This document shows, one piece after another, positions 48,859 to 60,003 of a DNA stretch of 64,000 bases. The stretch lies in the NCBI GenBank assembly GCA_018907035.1, contig JACCIC010000004.1, positions 116,001-180,000 of the forward strand, in the 5' to 3' direction. The DNA is from Sycobia sp. Sy_11. Lineage: Eukaryota > Arthropoda > Insecta > Hymenoptera > Epichrysomallidae. The position numbers were made by a program, and so were the translations under genes. Positions within the stretch are counted from its first letter, which is position 1. Every line of letters starts with the position of its first letter. The notes below the pieces were generated by a model. That model searched no databases. It saw nothing but the letters and a program-made list of their open reading frames with translations, and was not told the DNA's origin.

Positions 48859-48973
48859 TAATATATATATATATATATTTCATAAGATTATATAAAAGTC
48901 TACGCAGGCTTCTTAAATTACAAATAAATAAAATGTTATTAATTACCCTTTCTTCTTTTTTTTGTATTTTTAG

Positions 48974-49794
48974 ATTCTCCGGGTCTGGATGTATTTGGTC
49001 AACATCCTATTAAAAAGTCTCAGGAGTGCAACTGCCCTAACTGTGATCGAGGTGTAGCTGCTAGTAGATTTGCCACTCATCTCGAGAAATGCATGGGAAT
49101 GGGTCGCAATAGCTCACGTATCGCCTCGCGGCGCATAGCTAATAATTCAAAGGATTTAACTTCTTATAGTGGTGTAGTGAGCGATGATGATGATGACGTG
49201 GATTGGAGTATCAATAATGATAAGCGGAAGCGGCGAAAAGATCGAAATGGTATTAAAAAGCTGAAACAATCGAAGAATAATAGTGGTGTAATAGGCGGAT
49301 CTGGTAGCCAAAAGAATGGAACCGTAGATAATCTCGGCGATTTTAGTTTCACAAGCAATGAAAATTCTCCTTCTAATTACGAGAATATGTCATTTGAAGA
49401 AAAGAAAACGCTCCTTCAACACATCTGTGGCGTTGTTTCCGAACATACAAAAAAAATGTGTACGAGGTCTATGCGGTGTCCACAGCATACGGATGAACAA
49501 CGAAAGGAGATGCGATCCAATCTCGAATCTGCGGCAGGGACAACTGGACAAACTAATGGTCAGGATGGTAATAACATGCACATCGACATCGATACGTTTG
49601 AGGAAACAGATAATCAAAATTTACGGGAAACTTTAGCAAGGTGGGATAGAGAGGGTTCAAGTCATTCGAGTCCAGCTGATTCTGCATCTACCACATCTAC
49701 TTCGTCTATAAGTCGGAAACGAGAATCTAAATCTAAGGTCAAGGGAAAGGGTATCAAACGCGATCGAAGCTCACCTATGTCCCAAGGTGACTAA
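48974..49794 (+). CDS. Sgf11: Sgf11/ATXN7L3, SAGA deubiquitinase module subunit, coding exon 2
   Basis: Completes a protein of about 345 residues, close to the ~347 of human ATXN7L3. It begins [10 protein letters not shown]. The Sgf11-type zinc finger follows at residues 91-112 (CNCPNC ... [10 protein letters not shown]; ligands C93, C96, H108, C112) and continues [15 protein letters not shown], the stretch that touches the deubiquitinase and nucleosome in known structures. A charged linker follows, then the SCA7-type domain near residues 218-250 ([22 protein letters not shown]). The Ser/Thr/Lys-rich tail ends at TAA 49792-49794. The gene serves histone H2B deubiquitination by SAGA. No frame damage; single continuous frame to the stop. 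Confidence 0.95.
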
Positions 49795-49899
49795 ACTGTA
49801 CTCTCCGTAACGAAATTCTACTAATTAGATCTTGAAATTTCTTATTTTATTTCACTAGTCGTTGATTAAACTATTTTTTGGAGTATTTCAATTCTTTAG

Positions 49900-49905
49900 A
49901 ATAAA
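49900..49905 (+). promoter_or_regulatory. Candidate polyadenylation signal for Sgf11
   Basis: First AATAAA, about 105 bp after the stop codon. The region is AT-rich and has further copies, so the one actually used is uncertain. Confidence 0.4.
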
Positions 49906-50681
49906 GAGAAGAATATTCATATTTAAATGATTATAAAACAACATATTTTCTAAAATAAATTAATATATTCTGATTCATAAAAGCTGTGATTTAACAATGA
50001 TTTTTTTACTAAATTCAAAAAATTTAAATACAATATAATTTTAAACAAAGAATGTATATTTTTATATCTAGTTGAATGACTTAACTATTTATTTAGTCGA
50101 TATAAAAAAATAAAGAAACATTGTTTATTTTTTATAATCTTTTGTGTTTAGTAAATTAACAAGTATATATTAAAAAATAAAAAAGTTGTTATGCTTCTCA
50201 TTTGCCGAACATTATTAGTTTATTGACAATAGTATTTCATTACTCTTTTATTATAATATTATATCATTTTATATAGTTTTATAAAAAGTTACTCTAGTTG
50301 AACCAAAGGAAAAAGTTATTTAAAATTGTATAATTTTCCACTTTAAATTTGGAATTTACACAGAATAATTTTAGTACAAGATATTTAGATGTAACTGAAT
50401 TTGTATAATAATAAGAATTGCAGATTTAAAAAACGAAGAGTAATAACTTTTTTATACCTATTTAGTATTTTATAAAAATGTATACATACAATGTTATCCA
50501 ATGAATGATGGTTACAATAGATAAGATAAATATTTTCTTGACGTAGAAACTAAATAGAAAAAAAGTATAAAATGTAAAATATTACTTTAACATGAACTGT
50601 TTACATACGTGGTCATATAAATAGGTCTAAATAGGTATTTACGTTTGATAATATAAAACGGTTTATAAAATGAAAATCAAA

Positions 50682-50721
<40 letters not shown>

Positions 50722-51390
50722 AATCATGTTCCTTTAAAGTATGTATAAGGAATGCAGCGTTTTGAGATGAAGAACTAATAAATATGTTTGTCAAAAACAA
50801 TGAAGATTTCTATGGAGATCCTTATTCCTTTTTCTATTTTTGAAACTTCAAGAACTTAAGAACAGCAACTAATTTATACAAATGCTCGAGTATCTTATAT
50901 CAGCAATGAATTATTATCATACGTTTTATTTATAAGAACATTTGTTTTTTGTATTTCTAACTTATAATTAAAAGTTAAATAAGAATTTATTTATTTAAAT
51001 TTTGCGATAACCATATCTCTATATACCTATTATCTTTTGTTTTTTCATCCTTCATTTTTATGATTCTGTAATAAATAAATAAGTTTTAACCTATGTATTT
51101 TTTATTTTATTCATGTTGCTTTCCCAGATTGCTGTTCAATTGTTATATAATTAAAAATTCATAATTAATTTTTATTATTATATTTTTAATTGGATTTTTT
51201 TCTAGATTATTTTAATTATACAATTTTTCTGCAATTATTCACAAATTAATGTTTAAAATATAAATTCTTGACATATGAATAGTGAAAATATCTCTTCATT
51301 AAAAAAATTAAATTAAACTAAATTAAATAAATAATTTAAAATTATTTTAATGTCACATGAAATTAAATGATTTATTTTATAATTATACAT
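49906..51390. other. AT-rich DNA downstream of Sgf11
   Basis: Possibly 3' UTR in its first part. A TA repeat lies at 50685-50717. No other feature seen. Confidence 0.5.
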
Positions 51391-51394
51391 TTTA

Positions 51395-51425
51395 CTAGCT
51401 TTCCCCTCTGGGCTTCGCCCGAGAT
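51395..51425 (-). other. Helitron-like 3' terminus
   Basis: On the minus strand the sequence reads CTCGGGCGAAGCCCAGAG, then GGGAAAGCTAG followed by T. A short GC hairpin (GGGC GAA GCCC) about 10 bases before a CTAG end placed next to T is the hallmark of Helitron 3' ends. If right, the element extends to the right, towards the minisatellite. No RepHel gene seen. Confidence 0.45.
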
Positions 51426-51713
51426 AATAATTTACCGATTTCTTAAATAATTCAAAAAGTACTGTTTGTATAAATCTATATCCCTATAGATAATTTACCT
51501 ATTCTCGTTTCCGTATAAAAAGCTGCTTGAAAGTAACGTCCGCTTCAAAAAGGCGATATTTTGCAAACCATTTTATACAATATATATCCGTATTACATAC
51601 GACTTCTACGGGGAAAATTGTACTTTTGAGTTTCTGAGTTTGGGCGGCAGAAAATAATGTCCAAATGTCTCAAGACAACTTCTACGCGGAGTTTGGTGCT
51701 CGGATGATAGAAT

Positions 51714-52004
51714 ACGAAATTCCCCGTAGAAATTGTCCCGTTATCATACGTGGACATCGTTATCTACCGTCCAAACATGAAACTCTTCGTAAAAAGTGTC
51801 GCGAAACACCTGGACTTGGTTTCCAAACGATTAAACACGATACTCTCTGCAGATATTGTTCCGAGATACCTGGACATCATAATCTACCCTCCGAATACGA
51901 ACGTTCCATTAGAAGTCGTCCCGAGATACCTGGACATCGTATTTTACTGTCTCGATACAAAACTCCACCTAGACGTCGTTCAGAGATACCATCACATCGT
52001 TTCG
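51714..52004 (+). repeat. 60-bp minisatellite readable as 20-residue repeats
   Basis: Five tandem units (63, then 60 bp each) approximate Tyr-Glu-Thr-Leu-Arg-Arg-Ser-Arg-Pro-Glu-Ile-Pro-Gly-His-Arg-Ile-Leu-Pro-Ser-Glu. The plus-strand frame beginning at 51665 stays open across all units into 52087. The array ends at the (AC)n tract where the LINE is inserted. A related array lies at 59075-59725. Confidence 0.75.
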
Positions 52005-52006
52005 AA

Positions 52007-52032
52007 ACACACACACACACACACACACACAC
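52007..52032. repeat. (AC)n tract at the LINE 5' end
   Basis: AC dinucleotide run ending just before CAGTGTGG, the start of LINE-specific sequence. Confidence 0.95.
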
Positions 52033-52195
52033 CAGTGTGGAGTTTTGTTGCTTTTTCCCATCTGGCGCCTCCCCAGGTTGCGGATAGGGGATGGCTCGCT
52101 ACAATTTGTAGAGGGCATTAAGGAAATAAAATACTCAGGGCGGACAAAAAAAGCTAATAGGGAGGGTCTCCCGAACTTAAAGCCAATTATGATTA

Positions 52196-53564
52196 ATGTT
52201 TTGTATACACAAGGATATACCCCAGGGAGTAACTCCGGCAAGACCGGTCAATCTCCTCACCGATTCCGATAGAGTGCAAGCCTCTATGGTTGGTGGTAGC
52301 CCCTCGGATTCTGGGGAGGGCAAATCAAACATCATCATACACAGTATATTGGGTACTAAAGGAGATGTCATGATGGATCAAGAAATGACGGATCGAGAAA
52401 TCTCCATCACGCGCAGAAACAATCATCTGGAGCGACTTGATGAGAAGATCAGCCAATTGTTGGATTTTGTTAAAGATAGGCATAACGCGCACAAGACCAT
52501 TAAGGATCTTGCTCGTTCTATTAATGCCTCATACAAATGCATCAGTATGGCAGAGGATGATCTGTTGCAGTATCACCGTCCTGGTACTCATGAAGTGGTG
52601 ACTCAGACTACGCCGAGTCTACGCTCTGATACCAAACGAAGCGCAGCCGAAGGGATGGATTCCACTCCTAAAACAATAGGTGGCAAAAGGACGAAAGAAC
52701 CATCATTGGGCTTAAGGAGACAACCAGAGTCGGTTGGAGTACCGACAGGGAAGTCTGAGGCCAAGGAAAATCAATGGCAGACTATCAAGCGCAAGAAGCC
52801 CAAAGGTAAAGATAAAGAATTATCTAGTACACGCAGGCTTAATGGACGAAATAAGCCTAATTCCATTTTGATTAAGGCCAATGAAGGAGTTACATACGCG
52901 GAGGTACTGTGTCAAATAAAGAATGACCCGGAGTTATCTCATGTGAAGAATGAGGTTAACAGGATACGCAGAAATGCAAGCGATGCCCTTGTACTTCAGT
53001 TGGAACGGACAGCCAAAGATGCACATGAGTTGGCTCGCATTGTTGAAACTAAGGATGGCCATAGCGCATCCACTTCGGTCCTGACTAATCTTATTACTTT
53101 GGAGATTAAAGATATAGATGAGGTCACTACAAAGAATGAAGTATTAGAGGCTCTGAAAACACACCTCGAACTAAAGGAGACGAACCTGCTAATTGCTCGT
53201 TCCTTGCGGCAAGCTTATGGGGATACTCAGACGGCGATGGTGTCTGTACCATATAGCCACGCAGCTGAGTTACTACGTGCAGAGCATGTTCGAATCGGAT
53301 GGGTCAGCTGCAGAGTTCCAAAAAACAGAAATAAAGCGCTGCTTCAGGTGTTGGCAGATTGGTCATTTAGCGGCCGTGTGCTCGGGCCCTGACAGAACTA
53401 AACTTTGCAGGCACTGCGGTGGAAAAGACCATCTATCCCAGCTGTGTGTAAACGAGCCCTGCTGTTTACTTTGTAAATGTGAAGGAAAAAAGGAGATTAA
53501 CCATCCAGCATACAGCTATAAGTGCCCGATCGCTGTGGAGTTTTTAAACAGACATAAAACATGA
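52196..53564 (+). pseudogene. LINE ORF1, gag-like nucleic-acid-binding protein
   Basis: The ATG at 52196 opens a basic protein with a helical N-terminal half (ERLDEKISQLLDFVKDRHN) and a KRKKPKGKDKE segment. One frameshift near 53310-53340 leads into three C-terminal zinc knuckles: CFRCWQIGHLAAVC, CRHCGGKDHLSQLC and CLLCKCEGKKEINHPAYSYKC. The predicted role is RNA binding/chaperone for retrotransposition. TGA at 53562-53564 overlaps the ORF2 ATG at 53561. Confidence 0.85.
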
Positions 53565-56527
53565 GAATACTCCAACTGAATACCAACCATTGCGTAGCAG
53601 CTCATGACCTGCTGAAACAGACAATAAAGGAGCTAAGAATAGACATTGCTGTAATCTCCGAACCATATTGTGATAGGGTCAGACCACAGCACTGGATAAG
53701 TGACACAAGCAATAGAGCTGCCCTCTGGATTGATCAAAATAGGCAGGTACTAAAGCAGTCGAGTCATCGGAGCAAATTGATATCCTGGGCTAAAATACAA
53801 GAAATATACGTCTTTAGTGTATATGCTCCTCCAAGCTTGACGGACAAGCAGTTTGAAATCCTTGTAGCTAAATTAGTTGATGAAGCCATGGACAAGAATC
53901 CATTATTAATCGCTGGCGATTTTAACGCGTGGTCCTCAGCCTGGGGAAGCGCTTCAACAAATAACAGAGGTAGTATGCTGCTTGATTGCCTTAATTCTTT
54001 TCAACTCCACGTGGTTAAAAAGGGATTTGAATCCACTTTCATTAGGGGTGATAAACAATCAGTCATTGATGTAACATTCGCCAGTGATGACTTGATTCAG
54101 CGGATCCTTAATTGGAGAGTAAACGATCTTTACACCCATAGTGATCACAGGGCGATCTTGTACGAGATTGCAGAGAAGAAAGTAAAGAACAAGTGCAATG
54201 AGTTGATGCCCACACGGAAATGGAACATCAGATCGCTAGACTGTGAAGTGTTCGCCACTATAATATCAGAAGAGCGTTTAGAATATGGTGCACCAGGCCA
54301 TCTGGCAAATGCACTCATGAAGCATATCTCTGAAGCATTCGATAGATCAATGACTAGGACTAAGAGCGGATTTAAACATCGTCAATCTGTCTACTGGTGG
54401 ACAAATGAAATTGCAGAATTGCGCAAACAATGTCATTGCGCACGTAGACTGCCCAAAGAGCCCGCATCCATCGTGATACGTTTAATAGTTTATTTCAAGA
54501 AGCACAAAGAGCGCTTGTCAAGGCCATTAAGGCAAGCAAGCGTCGATGCTGACTTGAACTGTGTGCAGAGGCCAACAATGACTTATGGGGACGACCATAC
54601 AAAACAGTCATGGCACTATTCAGTAGGGCACCAATACAACCCACTAGCACGGTATTGATTGATAAGATTGTTTCCGCTTTCTTTCCCAATGACACCCATG
54701 GGACTGTACTGCGCACGCAACACTCTGACGATATACCTCCTATAACAGAAATGGAGCTACATAATGCTTCCGCTAAGACTAGAGACAATGCTGCCCCTGG
54801 CCCTGATGGTATCCCTAATGCTGCAGTTAAGTTGGCGATACAGAAGAATCCATCTATATTTCTAAAGTATATAATCCTTGTCTTCTTGAGGGTATTTTTT
54901 CTTGAGGTTAGTCCTGTTACCTAAGGGCAATAAGCCACTTGATGATCCGTCATCATACAGGCCATTGTGTATGCTCGATACAGTAGGTAAAATATTTGAA
55001 AAAATAATATATAGCCGACTGGAAGCATTCACTGAGGGATTGCACGGCTTATCCTCACGCCAATTTGGATTTCGGAAATCAAAATCAACAGTCGATGCTA
55101 TTAAACTGGTAGTGTGTACTGCAAGAGATGCAATCAGTGGTAAGAGATGGAAAGGCGCACTAAACAGTATTGTGCCATTGTCGCTCTAGATGTCAAGAAT
55201 GCCTTTAATTCAGCGCGCTGGTTTTCTATTATGAATTCGCTTAAAGAGTTCGGAGTACATGGTTATCTACAGAATGTCGTGGCCAGCTACTTTGAGAATA
55301 GAGTAATATTATACCGAATGGATGAAGGCATTGTATCGCATAAGGTTACTGCGGGAGTCCCCCAGGGCTCGGTTATGGAACCTATATTGTGGAATATTAT
55401 GTATGATGGCGTGTTGAGGATTGCACAACCGCCTGGTTCAATAACAGTAGGGTACGCCGACGATATCGCTCTAGTAGTGACGGCTAAGACCCTTGAGGAA
55501 CTCACTGAAAATGCCAATGAGGACATCAGCAACATCAATAGATGGATTAAGTCGGCTGGCCTACAATTAGCGGAGCACAATACAGAAGTAGGTCTTGTCA
55601 GAAGTCGTAAGAAGGTAGATAGTATTACTCTTAAAGTTGGTAGCTGCCGCATTAGTTCTGCGCCATCTTTACGATACTTGGGTGTACAGCTTGATGCCAG
55701 GTTAAACTTCAAAGAGCATCTAAAGATATCTGTCGAAAAAGCGCAACGAGTTTCAGCTGCCTTGTGTCGGCTCATGCCTAACATTGGTGGCCCACGTCCA
55801 CCCCAGAGGAAACTATTAGCTTATGTTGTTAATTCTGTCAGCATGTATGCAGTGCCAATCTGGCATCATGCATGTGGAATTAAATCGTATTGTGAGCTGG
55901 CCATTGCGACCCATCGCCGCTCCTGTATACGTATTATTAGTGGTTACAGGACAGTATCCACCGATGCTGCTGAGGTACTTGCCGGAATTCTTCCTTTCGA
56001 TTTAGCTGCTGATGAACTGGCTAGGCTGCACAACATATGTAAGGCCGCAGTGGATTCTCTACAAGGTGCTAAAAACGTGGAACGTCAATGTTCTATAGAA
56101 ATATGGCAAAAACGATGGAACGATTCTAGCAAAGGTCGATGGACTTATCGTATCCTTCCAGACATACACAGATGGATCAACAGGAAATACGGGGAACTAG
56201 ATTTCCACCTAACATGGTTGTTTTAGGTTCTATTTCTACCGTTTTCACCTGGATAACAATGATTTCTGCCCTATCTGTTCGACATTGGTCGAGGATGCCG
56301 AGCATATACTAGTGAGCTGCCCTCGTTTTAGAACACAACGTGAGCACTTGATGAACATCATCAATAAGTCAATAAGACAAGAGAGTATCCTATCAATAAT
56401 GCTGGAATCTTCTGAAAACTGGAAGGCAGTAGCCAGTTTCGCAAAAGAGGTGATGACCAAACTCAGAAATGCCGATAGAATTAGGCGAATGGCCCAGGAT
56501 GAACCAGGCTATCTGATTCTATTTTAA
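53561..56527 (+). pseudogene. LINE ORF2, endonuclease and reverse transcriptase
   Basis: The AP-type endonuclease is intact in the first frame: LQLNTNHC, ISEPY, LIAGDFNAWSSAWGS and YTHSDHRAILYE. Reading frames change near 54480, 54880, 55165 and 56220, and TGA stands for a Trp codon at ~54550. RT blocks: AAPGPDGIPN, SSYRPLCMLDTVGKIFEKI, RQFGFRKSKSTVDAI, IVALDVKNAFNSARW, AGVPQGSV and VGYADDIALVV (active site kept, ~55450). The C-terminal cysteine motif FCPICSTLVEDAEHILVSC is followed by a stop at 56527. The damage is limited, so the copy is fairly young. Confidence 0.9.
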
Positions 56528-56720
56528 AATGCAGAGGACGAACACCGAACCCTTGATCACTTGTGTGGATGGGGGACGTAGGATAGTGTCATAAGAAGAG
56601 GAGCCGTATAGGCGAACTAACAGTCCCGCCGAAGTAATATTCCTGGATAGTTCCGGCGGGATGCTGGTTTCGAGAGGCCACCAGTGCAGAGCTTGCTCTG
56701 CCTACGCGTAATAAAAAAAA

Positions 56721-56724
56721 CACA

Positions 56725-56762
<38 letters not shown>

Positions 56763-56765
56763 AAG
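56721..56765. repeat. (CA)n(GA)n tract at the LINE 3' end
   Basis: Directly follows the oligo-A of the LINE. Confidence 0.95.
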
Positions 56766-58052
56766 AGATTTGTTCTCTCTCCGTCTAACTTCCATGGACG
56801 CCATAGAAAGGAGAATTAGCAGCCGCGCCGTGCAGTCTCGAATACGCTATAAGCTGAGCTAAGGTTCCTATACCTCCTCTCTAATGCACTGGGCGGTATA
56901 GGAAAAGAGAAAACTATATACTTTTCTCTCCCTCTAACACGCAACTAGTGCTGTCAGCTAGAAAAGTATATAGCACACACTCTCTTGCTGACGCCGCTAG
57001 TGGCCGTGTGATGTAATGACATTAAATAACAAAATGAAATTAAAAAGTTCTGGACCTTTTTCGGTGATTCAGAAAACTGCGCGCTGCAAAAGTTAAAAAA
57101 CTACAAACTTTTCTTTTTCCCAAGGTTGCCTTGCGTAAGCGCTGTAATATAGAAGAGTTCTGTATAACCTGTAGTGATCCGGAACTATGCGTGACGTCAG
57201 GGTCCGTGACGTTAGCACTATGAGCTAAGAGAGTTCTGGAACACCGGATGTGATTCAAAACTCTCTTAGTTGATTTACTAATGTGGAAACAAATATTAAT
57301 GATGATGTGTCCTTAGATCAAGAAGCTGTTTTTACAGTTCAATGCATCAAAAGGTCAAAATTCATCAACAAATCATTCTATCCAAACTTCCATAATTTGC
57401 TGTATTGGGAAATGTAATTGATTTCTTGTTATCTGCAATATTCATAATCTTATATTTGGCTATATTCACATAAAAAATCTGTGTAACTTCGTCAGATGAC
57501 CATTATTTAACTTATTTAACAAAAATATTTTTTTATGAATAATCTAACTCATTGTTATCAAAACTTTTAAAACAAAGGCGTCATTCACCTCTTCGCAGTT
57601 CCAAACTCCTCATTAAGCAATAAAACTATTTAAGGTATGCATAATCTTTTTATATCAATACTTTCTATTGTAGTAATAGATAAATCTAGAACTGTCCGTG
57701 AAAGTGACATTTTATGAGTACTATTTCATATAAATATCGTAACAAGTTTTCATTCTAATTTTATAGATAAACTAATTGAGAAAAGATATTGACATATTAC
57801 TAATGACTGGTTTTGTAGCCTAAACTTACGATTATTGTTGGCGATCATAAAATTCAAGAAGAAAAGATTTGTGTTTATAATTTATGATTTATGATTAACT
57901 ACATGTTTGTACAATTTATGATTAACTAAATATATATTAAAATTATTACAGTAGAAATGATTTATTTCAGTCATTTACATGCTTAAAATAATACCTGTCT
58001 TTCTGTGATTTTATGAAAAAAAAGAATATTGCTGAGGACGAAATAATGACAA
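56766..58052. other. Unidentified DNA
   Basis: A 13-bp inverted repeat CTATATACTTTTC/GAAAAGTATATAG lies at 56914-56926 and 56961-56973. 56810-57260 is less AT-rich and may be transposon-derived. No gene recognised. Confidence 0.45.
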
Positions 58053-58280
58053 AGTAAGGCTCAATTAGGCCTACGATGGCTCGATCTCTAGAGCGAAGAA
58101 GAAGTAACTCGGTGATCCAAGTTCAAATCCCGGTCTCGGCCGATTGACACAAGCACCGCTGTAATAATTTACATGTGCTTTGTTTACAAACACATCGTAG
58201 ACCTCTGTCGCTGATTAGCACCAATATTTGGAAGCATAAATAGAGCGACGTTAAATAACATAAACAAAAAAAAATTATTC
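58053..58280 (+). mobile_element. tRNA-derived SINE
   Basis: A box A-like stretch (ATGGCTCGATCTCTAGAGCG, ~58076) and a box B GTTCAAATCCCGG (~58121) are spaced as in a tRNA promoter. An unrelated body follows, ending GAGCGACGTTAAATAAC and an A-rich tail (AAACAAAAAAAAA). The tRNA part lacks a clean cloverleaf, so it is not a functional tRNA gene. Confidence 0.7.
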
Positions 58281-59013
58281 GTGATTCCAATTTAGTTCAG
58301 AATACAGTATAAATTATGTATTAGTGAAAACGAAAGGTTTGTTGACTATAATTATTTGAATTATTCATTAGTTATTTACTTGAATATAATAAAAAATATA
58401 CTTTTGAAAAAAGTTGGATAAAAAATTTGACATAATTGTACATATGTATTTTTTGCGTTGATTCCAAATACAATAGAAGAAATAGGCTGAATTGAAACCT
58501 TTATAGAAAAAAATGTAAATGATATATCGAACAATATTGAAATTTTGATGCAAATTGCTTGGAAATTTTGTATACGATATAGACTTGTGGTCTAGAATTA
58601 ATAATTGCCAATAATAATGCAGTAAAAGTTGATCATTCTGAGCTTTAAAACAGTCAAAATCTAGGTTGATACTTGAACCTTCAGTACTTCATCTCAAAGG
58701 TCTATTTTACCGTGTAGGCAAAATTCATTTAACATTATTTTCCATTAGTTTAATCTCAAATTTATCAAATCAGATGAAAATAAAAATGTTGAATTAATTT
58801 ATGAAGTAATTATTAAATACTGTAGTTTCCTTAAAATCTAACCCTGAATTTAAACCTCCTGTTTCGCGTCATGGTGACGTCAGTACAGCAAAGAGAACTT
58901 TTGAATATTAAATAACTATTAAATATGCGACCATTTAGTAGATATTATGATTGGTAGGTATGTTAAAATAGTCAAATAATTGCAAGTAATCAATCGGAAC
59001 TTCTATTTTAGTT

Positions 59014-59017
<4 letters not shown>
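58281..59017. other. AT-rich DNA without recognised features
   Basis: Nothing supported here. Confidence 0.55.

Positions 59018-59056
<39 letters not shown>
59018..59056. repeat. (TA)n microsatellite
   Basis: TA run immediately before the second minisatellite locus. Confidence 0.95.
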
Positions 59057-59058
<2 letters not shown>

Positions 59059-59074
59059 GGCTTCGATAGAGGAA

Positions 59075-59725
59075 ATTGTATTTTCGAGTTCGAGGGCAGA
59101 AGAAAATGTCCAAGTGTCTCGATACAACGTCTTCGAAGAGTATCATGTTCGGTCTATAGGAAATTTCTCGGGACGACTGCTATAAAGAGTTTTGTGTTGG
59201 GGAGGTATAATAAAATGTCCAGGTATCCCGGGATGATTCTTACTGGGAGTGTGCGTGTTCGAATGATAGAATATGAATCTCTTCATAGAAGTCGTACTGA
59301 CATATCTGGAAATTGTTTCCCATCAACTATACCTGACAGTCCCTGTAGAAGTCGTTCCAAATCATCTGGTAATCGCATTCTATCATCCGAATACGAAACT
59401 CTTCGTAGAAGTTTCCTACCAACTAAATACGATAGTCACAATAGAAGTCGTCTCGAGAAAGCTAGACATCGCTTCCTAACGACTAAATACAAAGTCCCCA
59501 TAGAACTCATTCGGATACATCTGGTATCGTATGCTACCGTCCAATACGAATCTTCCCATAAAAGTCGATTTCCTCATACCTGGATATCATTTTCTACCAA
59601 CTAAATACAATATTCCCCGTAGAAATCGTCCAGAAACGCCTGGACATCGCATTATATCAACCGAACACAAAACTCCCTATAGAAATCGTCGTGAGTTAAC
59701 GGGATATCGTATTCAACCGCCCATA
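59075..59725 (+). repeat. Second locus of the 60-bp minisatellite
   Basis: Diverged units of the 51.7-kb repeat (TACGAAACTCTTCGTAGAAG, CCTGGACATCGCATT, ACCAACTAAATAC). It has the same lead-in sequence as the first locus: GAGGGCAGAAGAAAATGTCC against GGGCGGCAGAAAATAATGTCC. The 20-residue reading is kept over long stretches but changes frame near 59600. A TA repeat follows at 59742-59793. Confidence 0.7.
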
Positions 59726-59734
59726 CATGCAGAT

Positions 59735-59792
<58 letters not shown>

Positions 59793-60003
59793 ATATGTAC
59801 AATATAATATACAAACAATATATATATAATATATATACATATTTCGTCTATTTCCGTTTTTTCAATTAAATACCGTGAATATTTTCGTAGTGATTGCCAA
59901 CTGAAACTCACACTCCGATCTCTCTCCCCCCACACACGCTTACGCACACTCGCTATTTCGTGGTTATCTTCTCCGGGAGCGGTTCTCGATCACGCGCGCG
60001 CAT

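Larger units (their letters stand above)
29331..48973 (+). other. 19.6-kb intron of Sgf11 filled with transposon remains
   Basis: Donor GTAAGA at 29331 and acceptor TTTTTTGTATTTTTAG ending at 48973. 29331-31200 is AT-rich with nothing recognised, ending in a TA repeat (31213-31255). The rest holds the gypsy, mariner, inverted-repeat and microsatellite features listed separately. Confidence 0.85.
52033..56720 (+). mobile_element. R1-clade LINE, near full length, decayed
   Basis: Two overlapping ORFs (zinc-knuckle ORF1, then AP-endonuclease plus RT ORF2), a ~190-bp 3' tail ending in A8, and (AC)n at both outer edges. The two-ORF order and overlapping ATGA are typical of R1-clade elements. No host gene is interrupted. 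Confidence 0.85.

Noticed and set aside
58068..58140. Functional tRNA gene
   Set aside because: Box A and B are present, but acceptor and D stems do not pair well and a SINE body with an A-rich tail follows.
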